Assembly (NCBI RefSeq): GCF_017939745.1
Contig: NZ_JAGKQQ010000001.1
Coordinates: 4,402,001-4,466,000, forward strand
Length of the DNA stretch: 64,000 nt
Direction of reading: 5' to 3'
Origin: Gemmata palustris
Lineage (GTDB): Bacteria; Planctomycetota; Planctomycetia; Gemmatales; Gemmataceae
Part shown: positions 49,470 through 58,264 of the stretch, in pieces
How positions within the stretch are numbered: position 1 is the first letter of the stretch
How the letters are laid out: each line of letters starts with the position of its first letter
Translations under genes and position numbers: made by a program
The notes under the pieces: generated by a model
Told to the model about the DNA's origin: nothing
What the model saw: only the letters and a program-made list of their open reading frames with translations
Database searches by the model: none

Positions 49470-52067
49470 ATGAACGCGCTGTTCGCAATCGCCCCGCAGT
49501 TCGCCGACGCGCCGCTCCTGGGCCTGTTCTGGGGCCTGTTCACCGGCGAACCCCAGGTCCGGGGCGGCATCCGCCCCGAGGTCGCGATCCCGTTGGGGCT
49601 CGTCGCGGTCGCCGCGGTCGTCGTGCTCTACGCCAAAGAAGCCGGGCGGCTGACCGCGGCCCAGCGGCTGCTCCTCACGGGCGTGCGCGCGGCCATCGTG
49701 ACCGTCGTCGCGTTCCTCCTCACGCGGCCCGTGTGGGTCAGCGAGCGGGCCGGCGAGCGCCCCCGGCCCGTCGCCGTGCTCATCGACGTGTCGCAGAGCA
49801 TGGACCAAAAGGACCCGCGCCCGAACCCCGACGACCAGTGGCGCGCGGCGCTCGCGTTCGGCCTCATCGAGCCCGGCAAGCCCTTCCCGGCGCACTCGCC
49901 CGCGGACCGGGGGTCGGTGCCCGAGCGCCCCACGCGCCTGGAGGTCGCCCGCGCCGCGCTCACCAACCCGCGGCTCGACCTGCTCAACAAGCTCAAGAAG
50001 ACCGGGCCGCTCGAGGTCTCCACGTTCGGCTCGGGCCGCACCGGGCGGGACTCCGGCGACACCGCGTGGATCAAGAGCCTCACCGCGGACCAGCCGCGGA
50101 CCAAGCTCGTGAACGCGGCCCTCGAGCTGCTCAACCGCGACGAAAACGAACAGCCCGCGGCCGTCGTCGTCGTCACCGACGGGCGCGAGAACGCCAGCGA
50201 CAAGAGCCTCACCGAACTCGCGGAGCGGTACCGCGCGCGCCGGATCCCGCTCCACATCTACGGCGTCGGGAGTTCCTCGTTCGGCCAGCTCCGGCTGCGC
50301 GACGCGGGCGTGCCGGAATCGGTGTTCATCGACGACACCGTGGCCGTGCCGGTGCGCTACGCCGTCAAGGGCGTCGCCGGGGGCACGGTCGACATCGTGG
50401 TGAAGTTCGGCGACCGCGAGGTCGCCGCCAAGCGCGGCATCCCGGCGCGCGGGGGCGACGACCTGCGCGAGGTGCTGACTTTCGTGCCGAGCAAAGAGGA
50501 AGCGGGGTCCAAGAAGCAGGAAATCACCGTCACCGTAACGGTCACGCCCGGCGGACCGGCCGGCGTTGTCGCGGACGCGCTCACCGATTCGACCACCAAG
50601 CCCACGCAGGTCGTCACCAAGAAGCTCAAGGTGCTGGTGGTGGACGGGCTGCCGCGCAAGGACTTCCAGTTCCTCCAGCGGGCGCTCCTGCGCGACCGGC
50701 GCGTGGACGCGCGGTTCTTTCTCACCGAGGGCGACCGCGAGGCGATGAAGTCCGGGTACCCGTGGCTCCTCGAGTTCACGCGCCAGCTCAACGGCACGCT
50801 CAGCCTGGAGCGGGAAGAGTTCCGCAAGCTCGTCAACGAGTACGACCTGCTCATCCTGGGCGACGTACCGGGCAAGTTCTTCTCGCGCGAGCACCAGCAG
50901 GTCATCAAAGAGTTCGTGGCCGAGGGCGGCGGGATGGTTCACATCGCGGGGAAGTGGAACGGCCCGAGCGGGTGGCTCACCGCGGACGGCGGGCAAGCGT
51001 CCGTCGCCGACGTTTTGCCGGTCGAGTTGAAGCCGGTCAAGTTCGCGATCCAGCCGCCCCAGGGCCGGTACTACCAACCGTTCGTCCCGGCCCTCGCGCC
51101 GACCGCGACCCGGAACCCGCTCGTGGCCCTCGAGGACGACCCGCTCGACAACGCGGACCTGTGGGGGCGCACCGCCCCGACCGGCCCGAACGACACCCCG
51201 TCCGCGCCCGAGCCGAGCCGCGAGACGAAGAAGAAGCAGCTCCAACCGATCGAGTGGTACTACCCCGTCACCCGCCTCAAACCGGGCGCGGAAACGTTCC
51301 TCGTTCACCCGACCGCGCGCACCCCCGAGCCGGACAACCGGCCGATGCCGCTGCTCGCGGGCCACTACTACGGCAAGGGCTACGTCCTGTTCTGCGCGTT
51401 CGACGACACCTGGAAGTGGCGGTTCAACGAGGCCGACCGGTACTTCGGCCGGTTCTGGAGCCAGTGCGTGTACCTGGCCGGCGTCCCCCGGGCCATCGGG
51501 ACCAAGCTGACGCAGGTCTCGCTCGACACGCTCGAACCGGTCCAGGGCAAGAGCGGGCAGATTTACGCCCGCGTCCTCGACGAGAACTTCAAGCCCTACG
51601 CGGCCGACGAGATCGACGCGACGCTGGAGCAACTCGACGCGGACCCGAACGCCCGGGACCGCACCGCGCCGGTGAAGCTGCGGAAGCTCCACGGGCAGGA
51701 CGGCGAGTTCGTGGCGCCGCTCCCGTTCAACCGGTTCGGGCGCTTCAAGCTCACCGTGACGCCGAACAACAAGTCCCCGGCGCACCTGGAGTACCGCGTC
51801 AACCTGCCGCCCGATCACGAGCAAGCGCCCGGCGGGCTCGCGGAACTCGAAATGATGAAGCTCGCCGCCGACAGCGGCGCGGCCGAGCGCCCGGGCCAGT
51901 TCTACCACGAGGAAGACCTGTCCCGACTGCCGGACGACGTGAAACCGCAGTACACGAAGTTCACCCGGCGCGACGAAACCGTCTTGTGGAACAAGTGGTG
52001 GATGGCCCTGCTGATCGGCCTGCTGTCGCTCGAGTGGTTTTTGCGCAAGTTCTGCGGCCTGAGTTGA
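49470..52067 (+). CDS. second VWA membrane protein (BatB/glutamine-amidotransferase-like)
   Basis: 865 residues. Membrane helices are at about 37-55 (VAIPLGLVAVAAVVVLY) and 72-90, then a VWA domain with MIDAS DVSQSM (Asp106, Ser108, Ser110) and VVVVTDGREN. The middle part holds a GATase1-like region (LKVLVVDGLPRKDFQFLQRALL, LLILGDVPGKFFSREHQQVIKEFVAEGGGMVHIAG). A C-terminal helix (WMALLIGLLSLEWFLRKF) closes the protein. It is encoded 56 bases after the BatA-type gene and shares its plan, so the two are probably paralogs forming one complex with MoxR/DUF58. Confidence 0.9.
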   Translation: MNALFAIAPQFADAPLLGLFWGLFTGEPQVRGGIRPEVAIPLGLVAVAAVVVLYAKEAGRLTAAQRLLLTGVRAAIVTVVAFLLTRPVWVSERAGERPRPVAVLIDVSQSMDQKDPRPNPDDQWRAALAFGLIEPGKPFPAHSPADRGSVPERPTRLEVARAALTNPRLDLLNKLKKTGPLEVSTFGSGRTGRDSGDTAWIKSLTADQPRTKLVNAALELLNRDENEQPAAVVVVTDGRENASDKSLTELAERYRARRIPLHIYGVGSSSFGQLRLRDAGVPESVFIDDTVAVPVRYAVKGVAGGTVDIVVKFGDREVAAKRGIPARGGDDLREVLTFVPSKEEAGSKKQEITVTVTVTPGGPAGVVADALTDSTTKPTQVVTKKLKVLVVDGLPRKDFQFLQRALLRDRRVDARFFLTEGDREAMKSGYPWLLEFTRQLNGTLSLEREEFRKLVNEYDLLILGDVPGKFFSREHQQVIKEFVAEGGGMVHIAGKWNGPSGWLTADGGQASVADVLPVELKPVKFAIQPPQGRYYQPFVPALAPTATRNPLVALEDDPLDNADLWGRTAPTGPNDTPSAPEPSRETKKKQLQPIEWYYPVTRLKPGAETFLVHPTARTPEPDNRPMPLLAGHYYGKGYVLFCAFDDTWKWRFNEADRYFGRFWSQCVYLAGVPRAIGTKLTQVSLDTLEPVQGKSGQIYARVLDENFKPYAADEIDATLEQLDADPNARDRTAPVKLRKLHGQDGEFVAPLPFNRFGRFKLTVTPNNKSPAHLEYRVNLPPDHEQAPGGLAELEMMKLAADSGAAERPGQFYHEEDLSRLPDDVKPQYTKFTRRDETVLWNKWWMALLIGLLSLEWFLRKFCGLS

Positions 52068-52070
52068 GGC

Positions 52071-52140
52071 CAGGGGACAGAGGACAGAGGACAGAAGCCA
52101 GAAGCCAGAGGACAAGACCAGACCAGAGATCAGAAGACGA
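52071..52140. repeat. heptamer repeat, CAGAGGA family (left arm)
   Basis: Tandem heptamers CAGAGGA, CAGAGGA, CAGAAGC, CAGAAGC, CAGAGGA (52078-52112), then degenerate AGACC/AGATC words to about 52140. They start 4 bases after the stop of the VWA gene. They are the complement of the TCCTCTG run at 52600-52662, so the two runs form long inverted flanks around the four-helix-bundle gene. Confidence 0.85.
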
Positions 52141-52212
52141 GGAAGACAGAAAACAGCAAAAAACAGTAGCCAGTGAAGCGGGTAAAAAGTCAAAACGTCG
52201 GGGACTATCGCC

Positions 52213-52596
52213 GTGCGTATTAACTCCGCAAAAGACCTCACCGTTTATCAAAAAGCGTTTGAGCTTGGTAAATTGGCGTTCGAGCTGACGCTGCGTTTTC
52301 CGAGAGAGGAGATCTACGCCCTCACGAGCCAGTTGCGCCGGTCTTCACGTTCGATCTGCTTGAACTTGCGGGAAGCATGGGCCAAACGTCGGTACCGCGC
52401 TCACTTTGTCAGCAAACTTACAGACTGTGACGGAGAGAGTAACGAGACGGACACCGCGCTCGATTTTGCCCTGGTTCACGGTTACATCACCGAAGAAGAT
52501 CACCGCCGGGCCGCGGGCTTGTGCTGTGAGGTGGGCAAAATGCTGGGTGCAATGATTCAGAACCCGGAACCATTCCTTCTCGCGGACACAATGTGA
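52213..52596 (+). CDS. four-helix-bundle protein (S23/23S rRNA intervening-sequence family, TIGR02436)
   Basis: 127 residues from GTG 52213. It matches the family well: KDLTVYQKAFELGKLAFELTLRFPREEIYALTSQLRRSSRSICLNLREAW, followed by FVSKLTDCDGESNETDTALDFALVHGYITEEDH. These small basic four-helix bundles were first seen encoded in 23S rRNA intervening sequences and are related to Avd of diversity-generating retroelements; most are orphan genes of unknown role. GC content is well below that of the neighbours. It is inserted between two genes of the Bat-like locus and framed by inverted heptamer repeats. Confidence 0.9.
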   Translation: MRINSAKDLTVYQKAFELGKLAFELTLRFPREEIYALTSQLRRSSRSICLNLREAWAKRRYRAHFVSKLTDCDGESNETDTALDFALVHGYITEEDHRRAAGLCCEVGKMLGAMIQNPEPFLLADTM

Positions 52597-52599
52597 GGC

Positions 52600-52662
52600 T
52601 CCTCTGTCCTCTGTCCTCTGTCCTCTGTCCTCTGTCCTCTGTCCTCTGTCCTCTGACCTCTG
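52600..52662. repeat. heptamer repeat, TCCTCTG x8 (right arm)
   Basis: Eight perfect tandem TCCTCTG units (52600-52655) and one variant (ACCTCTG, 52656-52662). The run begins 4 bases after the four-helix-bundle stop and ends 5 bases before the next start codon. The exactness contrasts with the degenerate left arm and suggests recent slippage or active maintenance. Confidence 0.95.
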
Positions 52663-52667
52663 GCCCC

Positions 52668-54923
52668 ATGACCCATTTACTCGGACAACTCAAGCGCTGG
52701 CGGTTCACGGAACAACTGGTCCGGCTCGCGTGGGGCGGCGCGCGGTGGGGGGCCGTCGTCGGCGCCGTGCTCGCGGCCGCGTGCCTCACGGATTGGGCCG
52801 CCGACCGGTACCTCGGCTCCGAAACGTGGCGCCAGTTCCTCAAGGACACCTGGGTCTTCGCCCCCGCCCCGGCGCCCGCGGCCGAGGACCGCTGGTTCAC
52901 CGAGCACCTGCGGCTCCACTACGGGTTCCGGGCACCGGCCGCGGCCGTCATCGACGACTCCCCCAAGTGGCTCCGCGTCGCCATGACCGGCGGGCAAGCG
53001 GCCCTCGCGCTCGTTCTCGCGTACTACCTGCTCGTCCGCCCGTGGCGCCGAACGCCCTCGGTGGACGAACTCGCGGGCGCGGCCGAAGAAGCCATTCCCG
53101 AGTTCGGGCACCGGCTCGTAACCGCGCTCCAACTGAACCGCCCGACGGCCCGGACGCAGGGCATGTCCCAATCACTGATCGCGGACGTCACGCGCGAAGC
53201 GGGCGAGCTCTCCGCACGGCACAACCTCCTCAAATTGGTCGACTACCGGCGCCTCGCGCTCGCGGCGCTGGTCGCGGGGCCGGTGCTCGGCGGCTGGGCC
53301 GCTTACGCGCTCGCGAAGCCCGCGCTGGCCGCCGTCCTGCTCAAGCGCCAGTTGCTCCTGAGCGTGGAGATCCCGCGCACGATTCACCTGCAAAACGTGT
53401 CGCAAGACGTGTGGCCGACCGGGGCGGAAGTCGAAATCCGGTACAAGGTGACCGGCGACTACCCGCGCCCGTGGTTCACCGAGCGGCTCCGCGCGGAGCA
53501 CGGGTTCGCGCTCGCGCCGCCCGCGGACGGGTTCTCCGGGCGGCTGCGGGTCGAACCGGACGGCCAGCCGGAAGAGAGTTACGACCTCGTGTACGACAAG
53601 GAGGTCGAGGGCGAACCCGGAGCCGCGTACTTCGTCGCCAAGCTCCCCGCATCATCACTCGACTTCAGCTTCACCGCGCGCCTCGACAACGGCCGGACCC
53701 GCGCCCCGGGCCGCGTCCGGTTCGAGCCGCCGCCGCAATTGAGCGCGGACAGCGACGCGCTCACCGCCGAGCAGTGGCTCCCGAAGTTCCTGGGCACCCA
53801 GCCCAACGGCGCGCCGTATGTCCGCAAGAGCGACGGCGGGGTGCGCGGCGAGGTGACCGACGCCCTGCCTCAGTCCCAGATCCTCGTCGAAGCGAAGTTC
53901 AACAAGCCGGTGCAGAAGGCGCGCCTGATCCCCATCGTGCGCGACGGGGTGCGCGAAAAGGACTACCCGGACGGCCCCGCGGACTTCCACGCGCCGCGCG
54001 ACACCGGCGCCGACCGCAAATCCGCCGTGTGGCTGTTCCCCACCACCGAGAAGACCATCGGGTACCGGATCGAGCTGACCGACGACCGCGGGTTCGTGAA
54101 CTCGGTCCCGATCCGGCGCAACGTGCGCATGCTGGACGACCGCCCCCCGGTCGTCACGTTTTTGCCCGAATCCGACCGCCACCCGGACCCGACCGACTTC
54201 GGCGGCCAGGGCGACCCGAAAGTGTACGAGTGGGGCGACCGCATCCCGCTCGCCCAGGGGGGGCGCGTGATGGTGATCTACAACACCCGGTCCGAGCAGG
54301 GCATCGGCCGGGCGAACATCGCGTACCGCGTGATCCCGCGGGGCGTCGCGCCGGACGCTTACCCCAAAGAGGTCCAGGACATTCAGCACCCGCGGCAGGA
54401 CCCGGAGAACAAGGTGTTCAACCGCCTGCCGCTCAAACCGATCACCGCGGACCTGACCAAAGTGGGCAAGTTCGTGCCCGATCTGGGGCTGTTCGAGAAG
54501 TCCTGGGCGGGGCTGAGCGAGCCCGACCGCGACCGGGTGAACATCGAGTTCTACCTCTGGCCCTCGCCCGCGCCGGACGCGGTCCCGGGCGGGCTCGAAG
54601 CCGGCGGGCGCTACAACTTCGAGATCGACGGGCTGACCAAAAAAATCCCCGATAGCACCGGAAGTTTCGTTAACGCGAAACTCGAGGTCGGCGACACGGT
54701 TGAATTATTCGTGGAGGTGTTCGATAAGAACCCGACGCCCGGCCGCGCGCCCGGTTACACCAAGGAGGCGCGCCGGAAGATCGTGGTCACCCCCGAGGAC
54801 GCCCGGATCGCGACCCAAATGCGAAACGTGGAGTACGATCGCCTTCAGAACAAGCTCCGCGAGCTCGCCGCCGACCAGGGGAACGTCTTCAAGGAGCCGA
54901 AGAAGGAGCTGCCCAAGCAGTAA
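52668..54923 (+). CDS. large membrane protein, DUF4175-like
   Basis: 751 residues from ATG 52668; the frame is open through the heptamer repeat, but that part encodes only a repetitive LCPLSSV peptide. Membrane helices are at about 22-44 (WGAVVGAVLAAACLTDWAA), 106-123 (GQAALALVLAYYLLVRP) and 202-222 (LALAALVAGPVLGGWAAYAL). A long extracytoplasmic beta-rich region then ends in a coiled-coil tail (MRNVEYDRLQNKLRELAADQ). The N-terminal plan recalls the DUF4175/low-complexity proteins whose C-terminal half is coiled-coil; here that half may be the separate gene at 55108. No ribosome-binding site is present, as the repeat occupies that position. Confidence 0.75.
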   Translation: MTHLLGQLKRWRFTEQLVRLAWGGARWGAVVGAVLAAACLTDWAADRYLGSETWRQFLKDTWVFAPAPAPAAEDRWFTEHLRLHYGFRAPAAAVIDDSPKWLRVAMTGGQAALALVLAYYLLVRPWRRTPSVDELAGAAEEAIPEFGHRLVTALQLNRPTARTQGMSQSLIADVTREAGELSARHNLLKLVDYRRLALAALVAGPVLGGWAAYALAKPALAAVLLKRQLLLSVEIPRTIHLQNVSQDVWPTGAEVEIRYKVTGDYPRPWFTERLRAEHGFALAPPADGFSGRLRVEPDGQPEESYDLVYDKEVEGEPGAAYFVAKLPASSLDFSFTARLDNGRTRAPGRVRFEPPPQLSADSDALTAEQWLPKFLGTQPNGAPYVRKSDGGVRGEVTDALPQSQILVEAKFNKPVQKARLIPIVRDGVREKDYPDGPADFHAPRDTGADRKSAVWLFPTTEKTIGYRIELTDDRGFVNSVPIRRNVRMLDDRPPVVTFLPESDRHPDPTDFGGQGDPKVYEWGDRIPLAQGGRVMVIYNTRSEQGIGRANIAYRVIPRGVAPDAYPKEVQDIQHPRQDPENKVFNRLPLKPITADLTKVGKFVPDLGLFEKSWAGLSEPDRDRVNIEFYLWPSPAPDAVPGGLEAGGRYNFEIDGLTKKIPDSTGSFVNAKLEVGDTVELFVEVFDKNPTPGRAPGYTKEARRKIVVTPEDARIATQMRNVEYDRLQNKLRELAADQGNVFKEPKKELPKQ

Positions 54924-55107
54924 CCGCCCAAGCAGTAACCGCAACGGGCGGCACGGTACCTGCCAGTTTCTCGCGCCGCACCTGAAACGCTCGCGTAACA
55001 GGGCGAATGATTTCCGATTGCATTCCACGTGTGACGGTTGGATACTGAAAAGACTTCTCACCGGGGCGCCCCTCTCCGCGCACCACCCGCCTCAAGGAGG
55101 CCCGCCG

Positions 55108-58100
55108 ATGGTTGCTCGTCGTGGTTGGTTCGTGGCCGCACTGCTGCTGGCCGGGACAACCGTTCCGCTGGCCGTCTCCAAGGACATCGACCCGGCCAAG
55201 CAGCGGGACGAGCAGAAGAAGATCAAGGCCCGCGTGGACGAGGCGGCCCGCCGCGCCTACTCGACGCTCAACGTCATGCGGTACCAGCGCCTGCCCGCCG
55301 ACGCGGAACAGAAGACGCTCCGCGACGTCGCCGACGGGCTCCGCGGGCTGAGCCGGGACCAGATCACCGAGGTGCTCGGCCACCTGGAAAAAGCGGTGAA
55401 CGCGCCGAACCCGTTGAGCGCCACCCTGGAGCAGAAGGAAGCGTACACGAAGCACCTCAAGGTCGTGCAGCAGCTCAAGGTGATGCTCGGCCAGCTCGAC
55501 GTGATTAAGAACCTCGACGAGGCCGCCGAGCGCCTGGAACTCGCCGCCGAGAAGCAGATCAAACTCGTCACCGCGGCCCACACCAACAGCACGCTGCCCT
55601 CCCGGGCCGGCGCGCGCGCGGACGACCGCGAGGAGCTCGCCATCGAGCAGGCCGACCTCCGCACCGAGGTGCTCGCGGTGTTCAAACAGGTGAAGCGGCT
55701 CATCGACGAGAAGCAACTCACCCCGGAACAGCTCGCGCGCGTCGAGAAGGCCGAGGCCCTTCCGCGGGGCATCAAGCTCGCCGCCGATATGGGCAACACC
55801 GCGCCGGCCCTCCGCGCCGGTAACTTCATCGGCGAGGGCGGGGCGGTCGAGCGCCAGCGCCGCCACGCGAAGGAACTGAAGGACCTCGCCGCCGCGCTCC
55901 GCGCCCCGCCGGGTAGCCGCATGGACGCTCTGAAAGAGGCCCAGAAGCAGGTCGCGAAGGCCATCGACGCGCAGACGAAAGTGAACAAAGACACGGCCGA
56001 GCAGCCCGAGCGCGTCGAGACGGACCGGCCGCGCAGACCCGGAACCGACCCGAAGACCGTCCGCGCCAACGAGCTCGCGAACGCGCAGACCAAGGCCGAG
56101 TTCGCCGCCCGGGACGCGCGTAAGGCCGCCGAGAAAGCCGCCCCGGAAGTCGCCGACGCCCTCAAGCCGGCCGAAACGCAGCAGTGGAAGGCCGAAGACA
56201 AGCTCCGCGACCGGGACATCGCCGGCGCGCAAGAGCCGCAGGAAAAGGCCCTCGACGCGCTGAAGGCCGCGAAGGACGAACTCGACCGCCAGATCGCCGC
56301 CGCGGAACTCGCGAAGGTCGATCCGCTGGCCGCGACCAAGCAGGCCATCGAGCAGGTCGAACAGATCATCAAGGAACAAAAAGAAACGAACGCCAAGACC
56401 GACAAGGCCGCGGAGCAACCGAACCGCACCCCGGACGCGGCCACCGCCCAAAAGGACGTGGCCAAGAAGACCGACGACCTGCGGAACACCCCGCTCCCGC
56501 CGAACACCGACGCCAAGAAAGCGCTCGATAAGGCCGCGGACGCGCAAAAACAGGCCGGCGAGAAGCTCGACAACAAGAAGCCGGCCGATGCCAAGCCGAA
56601 CCAACAAGAGGCCCTCAAGGCGCTGCAAGACGCAAAGGACGAACTCGAAAAGCAGGCGAAAGCCATCGAAGAGCGCCGCGCCGAAATCGCCAAACTGGAA
56701 GACCTGAAGAACAAGCTCGAAGAACTCGCCAAGAAAGAAAAGGATCTGGCGAAGGCCGCGGACAAGGCCGCGGCGGACCCGAAGAAGCCCGAAACGGGCG
56801 ACCTCGCCAAGAAACAAGACGATCTCACGCCGCCGACGAAGGACGTGGGGATGCAGCTCAAGGAACTCGCCCCGGACGCGGCCAAGAAGGTTGATGAGGC
56901 CGGTACGAAGCAGGAGGGCGCGAAGAACGACCTCGCCATGAACATGCCGATGACGGGCAGCGAAAAGGCAATGGAAGCGGCCGACAAGCTCGCCGAGGCC
57001 GCGAAGGACGTTCAGAAAAAGGTCGATGAGAAGAAGGGCCAGGAGGCCGCGGACCAGGCCGCGCTCCAGCCGAACAAGGTGGACCCGCAGCAAGCCGCGC
57101 AGCAACTCGCCAAGGCCATCGAGCAGGCGAACATGGCGGCCGACAAAGCGAACATGGCGGACAAGGCGCTCCAAGAGCCGGTCGAGGGCAAGACCCCGCC
57201 CGACATCGTGCAGCTGCAAAAAGAGATCGCGAAGCGGGCCGACAACCAGAAGCTCCCCGACGCGATGAAGGCCGCGGAGAAAGCCGCTCAAGCGCTCGAA
57301 AAGGGCGACCTGCCGAAAGCCATCGAGAACCAGCAGAAGGCCCTCGACGAGTTGAAAAAGGCCGGTCAGCCGATGATGGGCGACATGGGGACGCCCATGA
57401 ACCCGATGGCCGGCGAGATCGCCAAGAACCAGCAGCAAGTCCTCGATGCGACGAAGGCGCTCCAGCAGTCGCAACAGGCCAACGCCGCGGCCCAGGCCGC
57501 GCTGCAGCAGGCCCAGGCGAACGCGCCGATGGCCGTGCAGGGACAGCTACAAAAGGCCGGCGAGCAGCTCGGAAAGGCCGGCGAGCAGCTCCAACAGGGG
57601 CAGCCCGGTCAGGCCGGGATGAACCAGCAGCAAGCCGCCCAGGGGCTTCAACAGGCACTCGAGGCACTCAACCAAGCGGCAATGGCCCAGGGCATGATGG
57701 GCGCCCAACCCGGAATGGGGATGATGGCCCAAGCCGGAATGGGTATGGGTATGGGAATGATGGGTATGCAGCCCGGCATGGGTATGGGGATGGGAATGCA
57801 ACCCGGCATGGGGATGCAACCTGGGATGGGAATGGGCATGCAGCCCGGGATGGGAATGGGGATGGGAATGGGTCAGCCGATGAACATGGGCATGAGCGAA
57901 GGCGACATGAACGGCAACGACAAACTGAAGAACGTCGGGTCGTCCGGGAACAACGCCAACGGCGACAGCAACTTCATCAAGCTCCGCAACAAGGACCGCG
58001 ACAAGGTCCAGCAAACCGCCGACACCCAGTTCCCGGCCGAGTTCCGCGAACTGATTAAGCAGTACAACATCAACATCAAGAACGGCAAGCCGGCCGCCGG

Positions 58101-58125
58101 CGCCCCGGCCCCGGGCGGCAAGTGA
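55108..58125 (+). CDS. secreted giant coiled-coil protein with Met-Gly repeat tail
   Basis: 1005 residues from ATG 55108, with AAGGAGG 8 bases upstream. The signal peptide (FVAALLLAGTTVPLAVSK) is followed by about 800 residues of Ala/Lys/Glu/Gln-rich, heptad-bearing helix (e.g. KLEDLKNKLEELAKKEKDLAKAADKAA), then a QQ-rich segment. Residues about 868-930 are a low-complexity Met/Gly/Gln/Pro region with repeated QPGMGMGM units. A conserved-looking end follows (FPAEFRELIKQYNINIKNGKPA). It is predicted to be a long extracytoplasmic rod, probably the partner of the membrane protein encoded upstream. Confidence 0.8.
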   Translation: MVARRGWFVAALLLAGTTVPLAVSKDIDPAKQRDEQKKIKARVDEAARRAYSTLNVMRYQRLPADAEQKTLRDVADGLRGLSRDQITEVLGHLEKAVNAPNPLSATLEQKEAYTKHLKVVQQLKVMLGQLDVIKNLDEAAERLELAAEKQIKLVTAAHTNSTLPSRAGARADDREELAIEQADLRTEVLAVFKQVKRLIDEKQLTPEQLARVEKAEALPRGIKLAADMGNTAPALRAGNFIGEGGAVERQRRHAKELKDLAAALRAPPGSRMDALKEAQKQVAKAIDAQTKVNKDTAEQPERVETDRPRRPGTDPKTVRANELANAQTKAEFAARDARKAAEKAAPEVADALKPAETQQWKAEDKLRDRDIAGAQEPQEKALDALKAAKDELDRQIAAAELAKVDPLAATKQAIEQVEQIIKEQKETNAKTDKAAEQPNRTPDAATAQKDVAKKTDDLRNTPLPPNTDAKKALDKAADAQKQAGEKLDNKKPADAKPNQQEALKALQDAKDELEKQAKAIEERRAEIAKLEDLKNKLEELAKKEKDLAKAADKAAADPKKPETGDLAKKQDDLTPPTKDVGMQLKELAPDAAKKVDEAGTKQEGAKNDLAMNMPMTGSEKAMEAADKLAEAAKDVQKKVDEKKGQEAADQAALQPNKVDPQQAAQQLAKAIEQANMAADKANMADKALQEPVEGKTPPDIVQLQKEIAKRADNQKLPDAMKAAEKAAQALEKGDLPKAIENQQKALDELKKAGQPMMGDMGTPMNPMAGEIAKNQQQVLDATKALQQSQQANAAAQAALQQAQANAPMAVQGQLQKAGEQLGKAGEQLQQGQPGQAGMNQQQAAQGLQQALEALNQAAMAQGMMGAQPGMGMMAQAGMGMGMGMMGMQPGMGMGMGMQPGMGMQPGMGMGMQPGMGMGMGMGQPMNMGMSEGDMNGNDKLKNVGSSGNNANGDSNFIKLRNKDRDKVQQTADTQFPAEFRELIKQYNINIKNGKPAAGAPAPGGK
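57709..57894 (+). repeat. coding Met-Gly tandem repeat
   Basis: About 180 bases of GGAATGGGTATG-type units interspersed with CAGCCCGGCATG, encoding M-G and Q-P-G-M-G-M blocks in the coiled-coil protein. The repeat is imperfect and in frame, so copy number could vary without frame loss. Met-rich stretches of this type can bind Cu(I), but nothing nearby points to copper. Confidence 0.9.
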
Positions 58126-58152
58126 CCCGCCGGCGCCTACGCTCGTAACCCC

Positions 58153-58190
58153 GAGGGCCGGGAACCGAACGTGTCGGTTCACCGGCCCTC
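58153..58190. terminator. hairpin after the coiled-coil gene
   Basis: GAGGGCCGGGAACCGA pairs with TCGGTTCACCGGCCCTC, with one bulge and a short loop, 27 bases after the stop codon. No T-run follows. It is a probable transcript end or 3' stabiliser before the prenyltransferase-like gene. Confidence 0.55.
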
Positions 58191-58264
58191 TGTCCGAATG
58201 AGCCCTTCTAAAGAACACACGCGCTGTGCCCGCCCCCACAGCCCTCGTCCGCGGGAGTAACTTC

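Noticed and set aside
48543-52241. Very long minus-strand open frame (over 1200 codons) opposite the VWA genes
   Set aside because: It is rich in Arg, Gly, Val, Leu and Glu in the pattern expected from the complement of GC-rich genes, has no domain, and the plus-strand genes contain clear VWA and membrane features. The same holds for the long antisense frames at 1040-3166, 49373-52288, 54889-57474 and 59893-61788.
52600-52662. CRISPR-like or VNTR array
   Set aside because: The units are contiguous heptamers without spacers, so this is not a CRISPR array. No CRISPR repeat-spacer structure was seen anywhere in the window.
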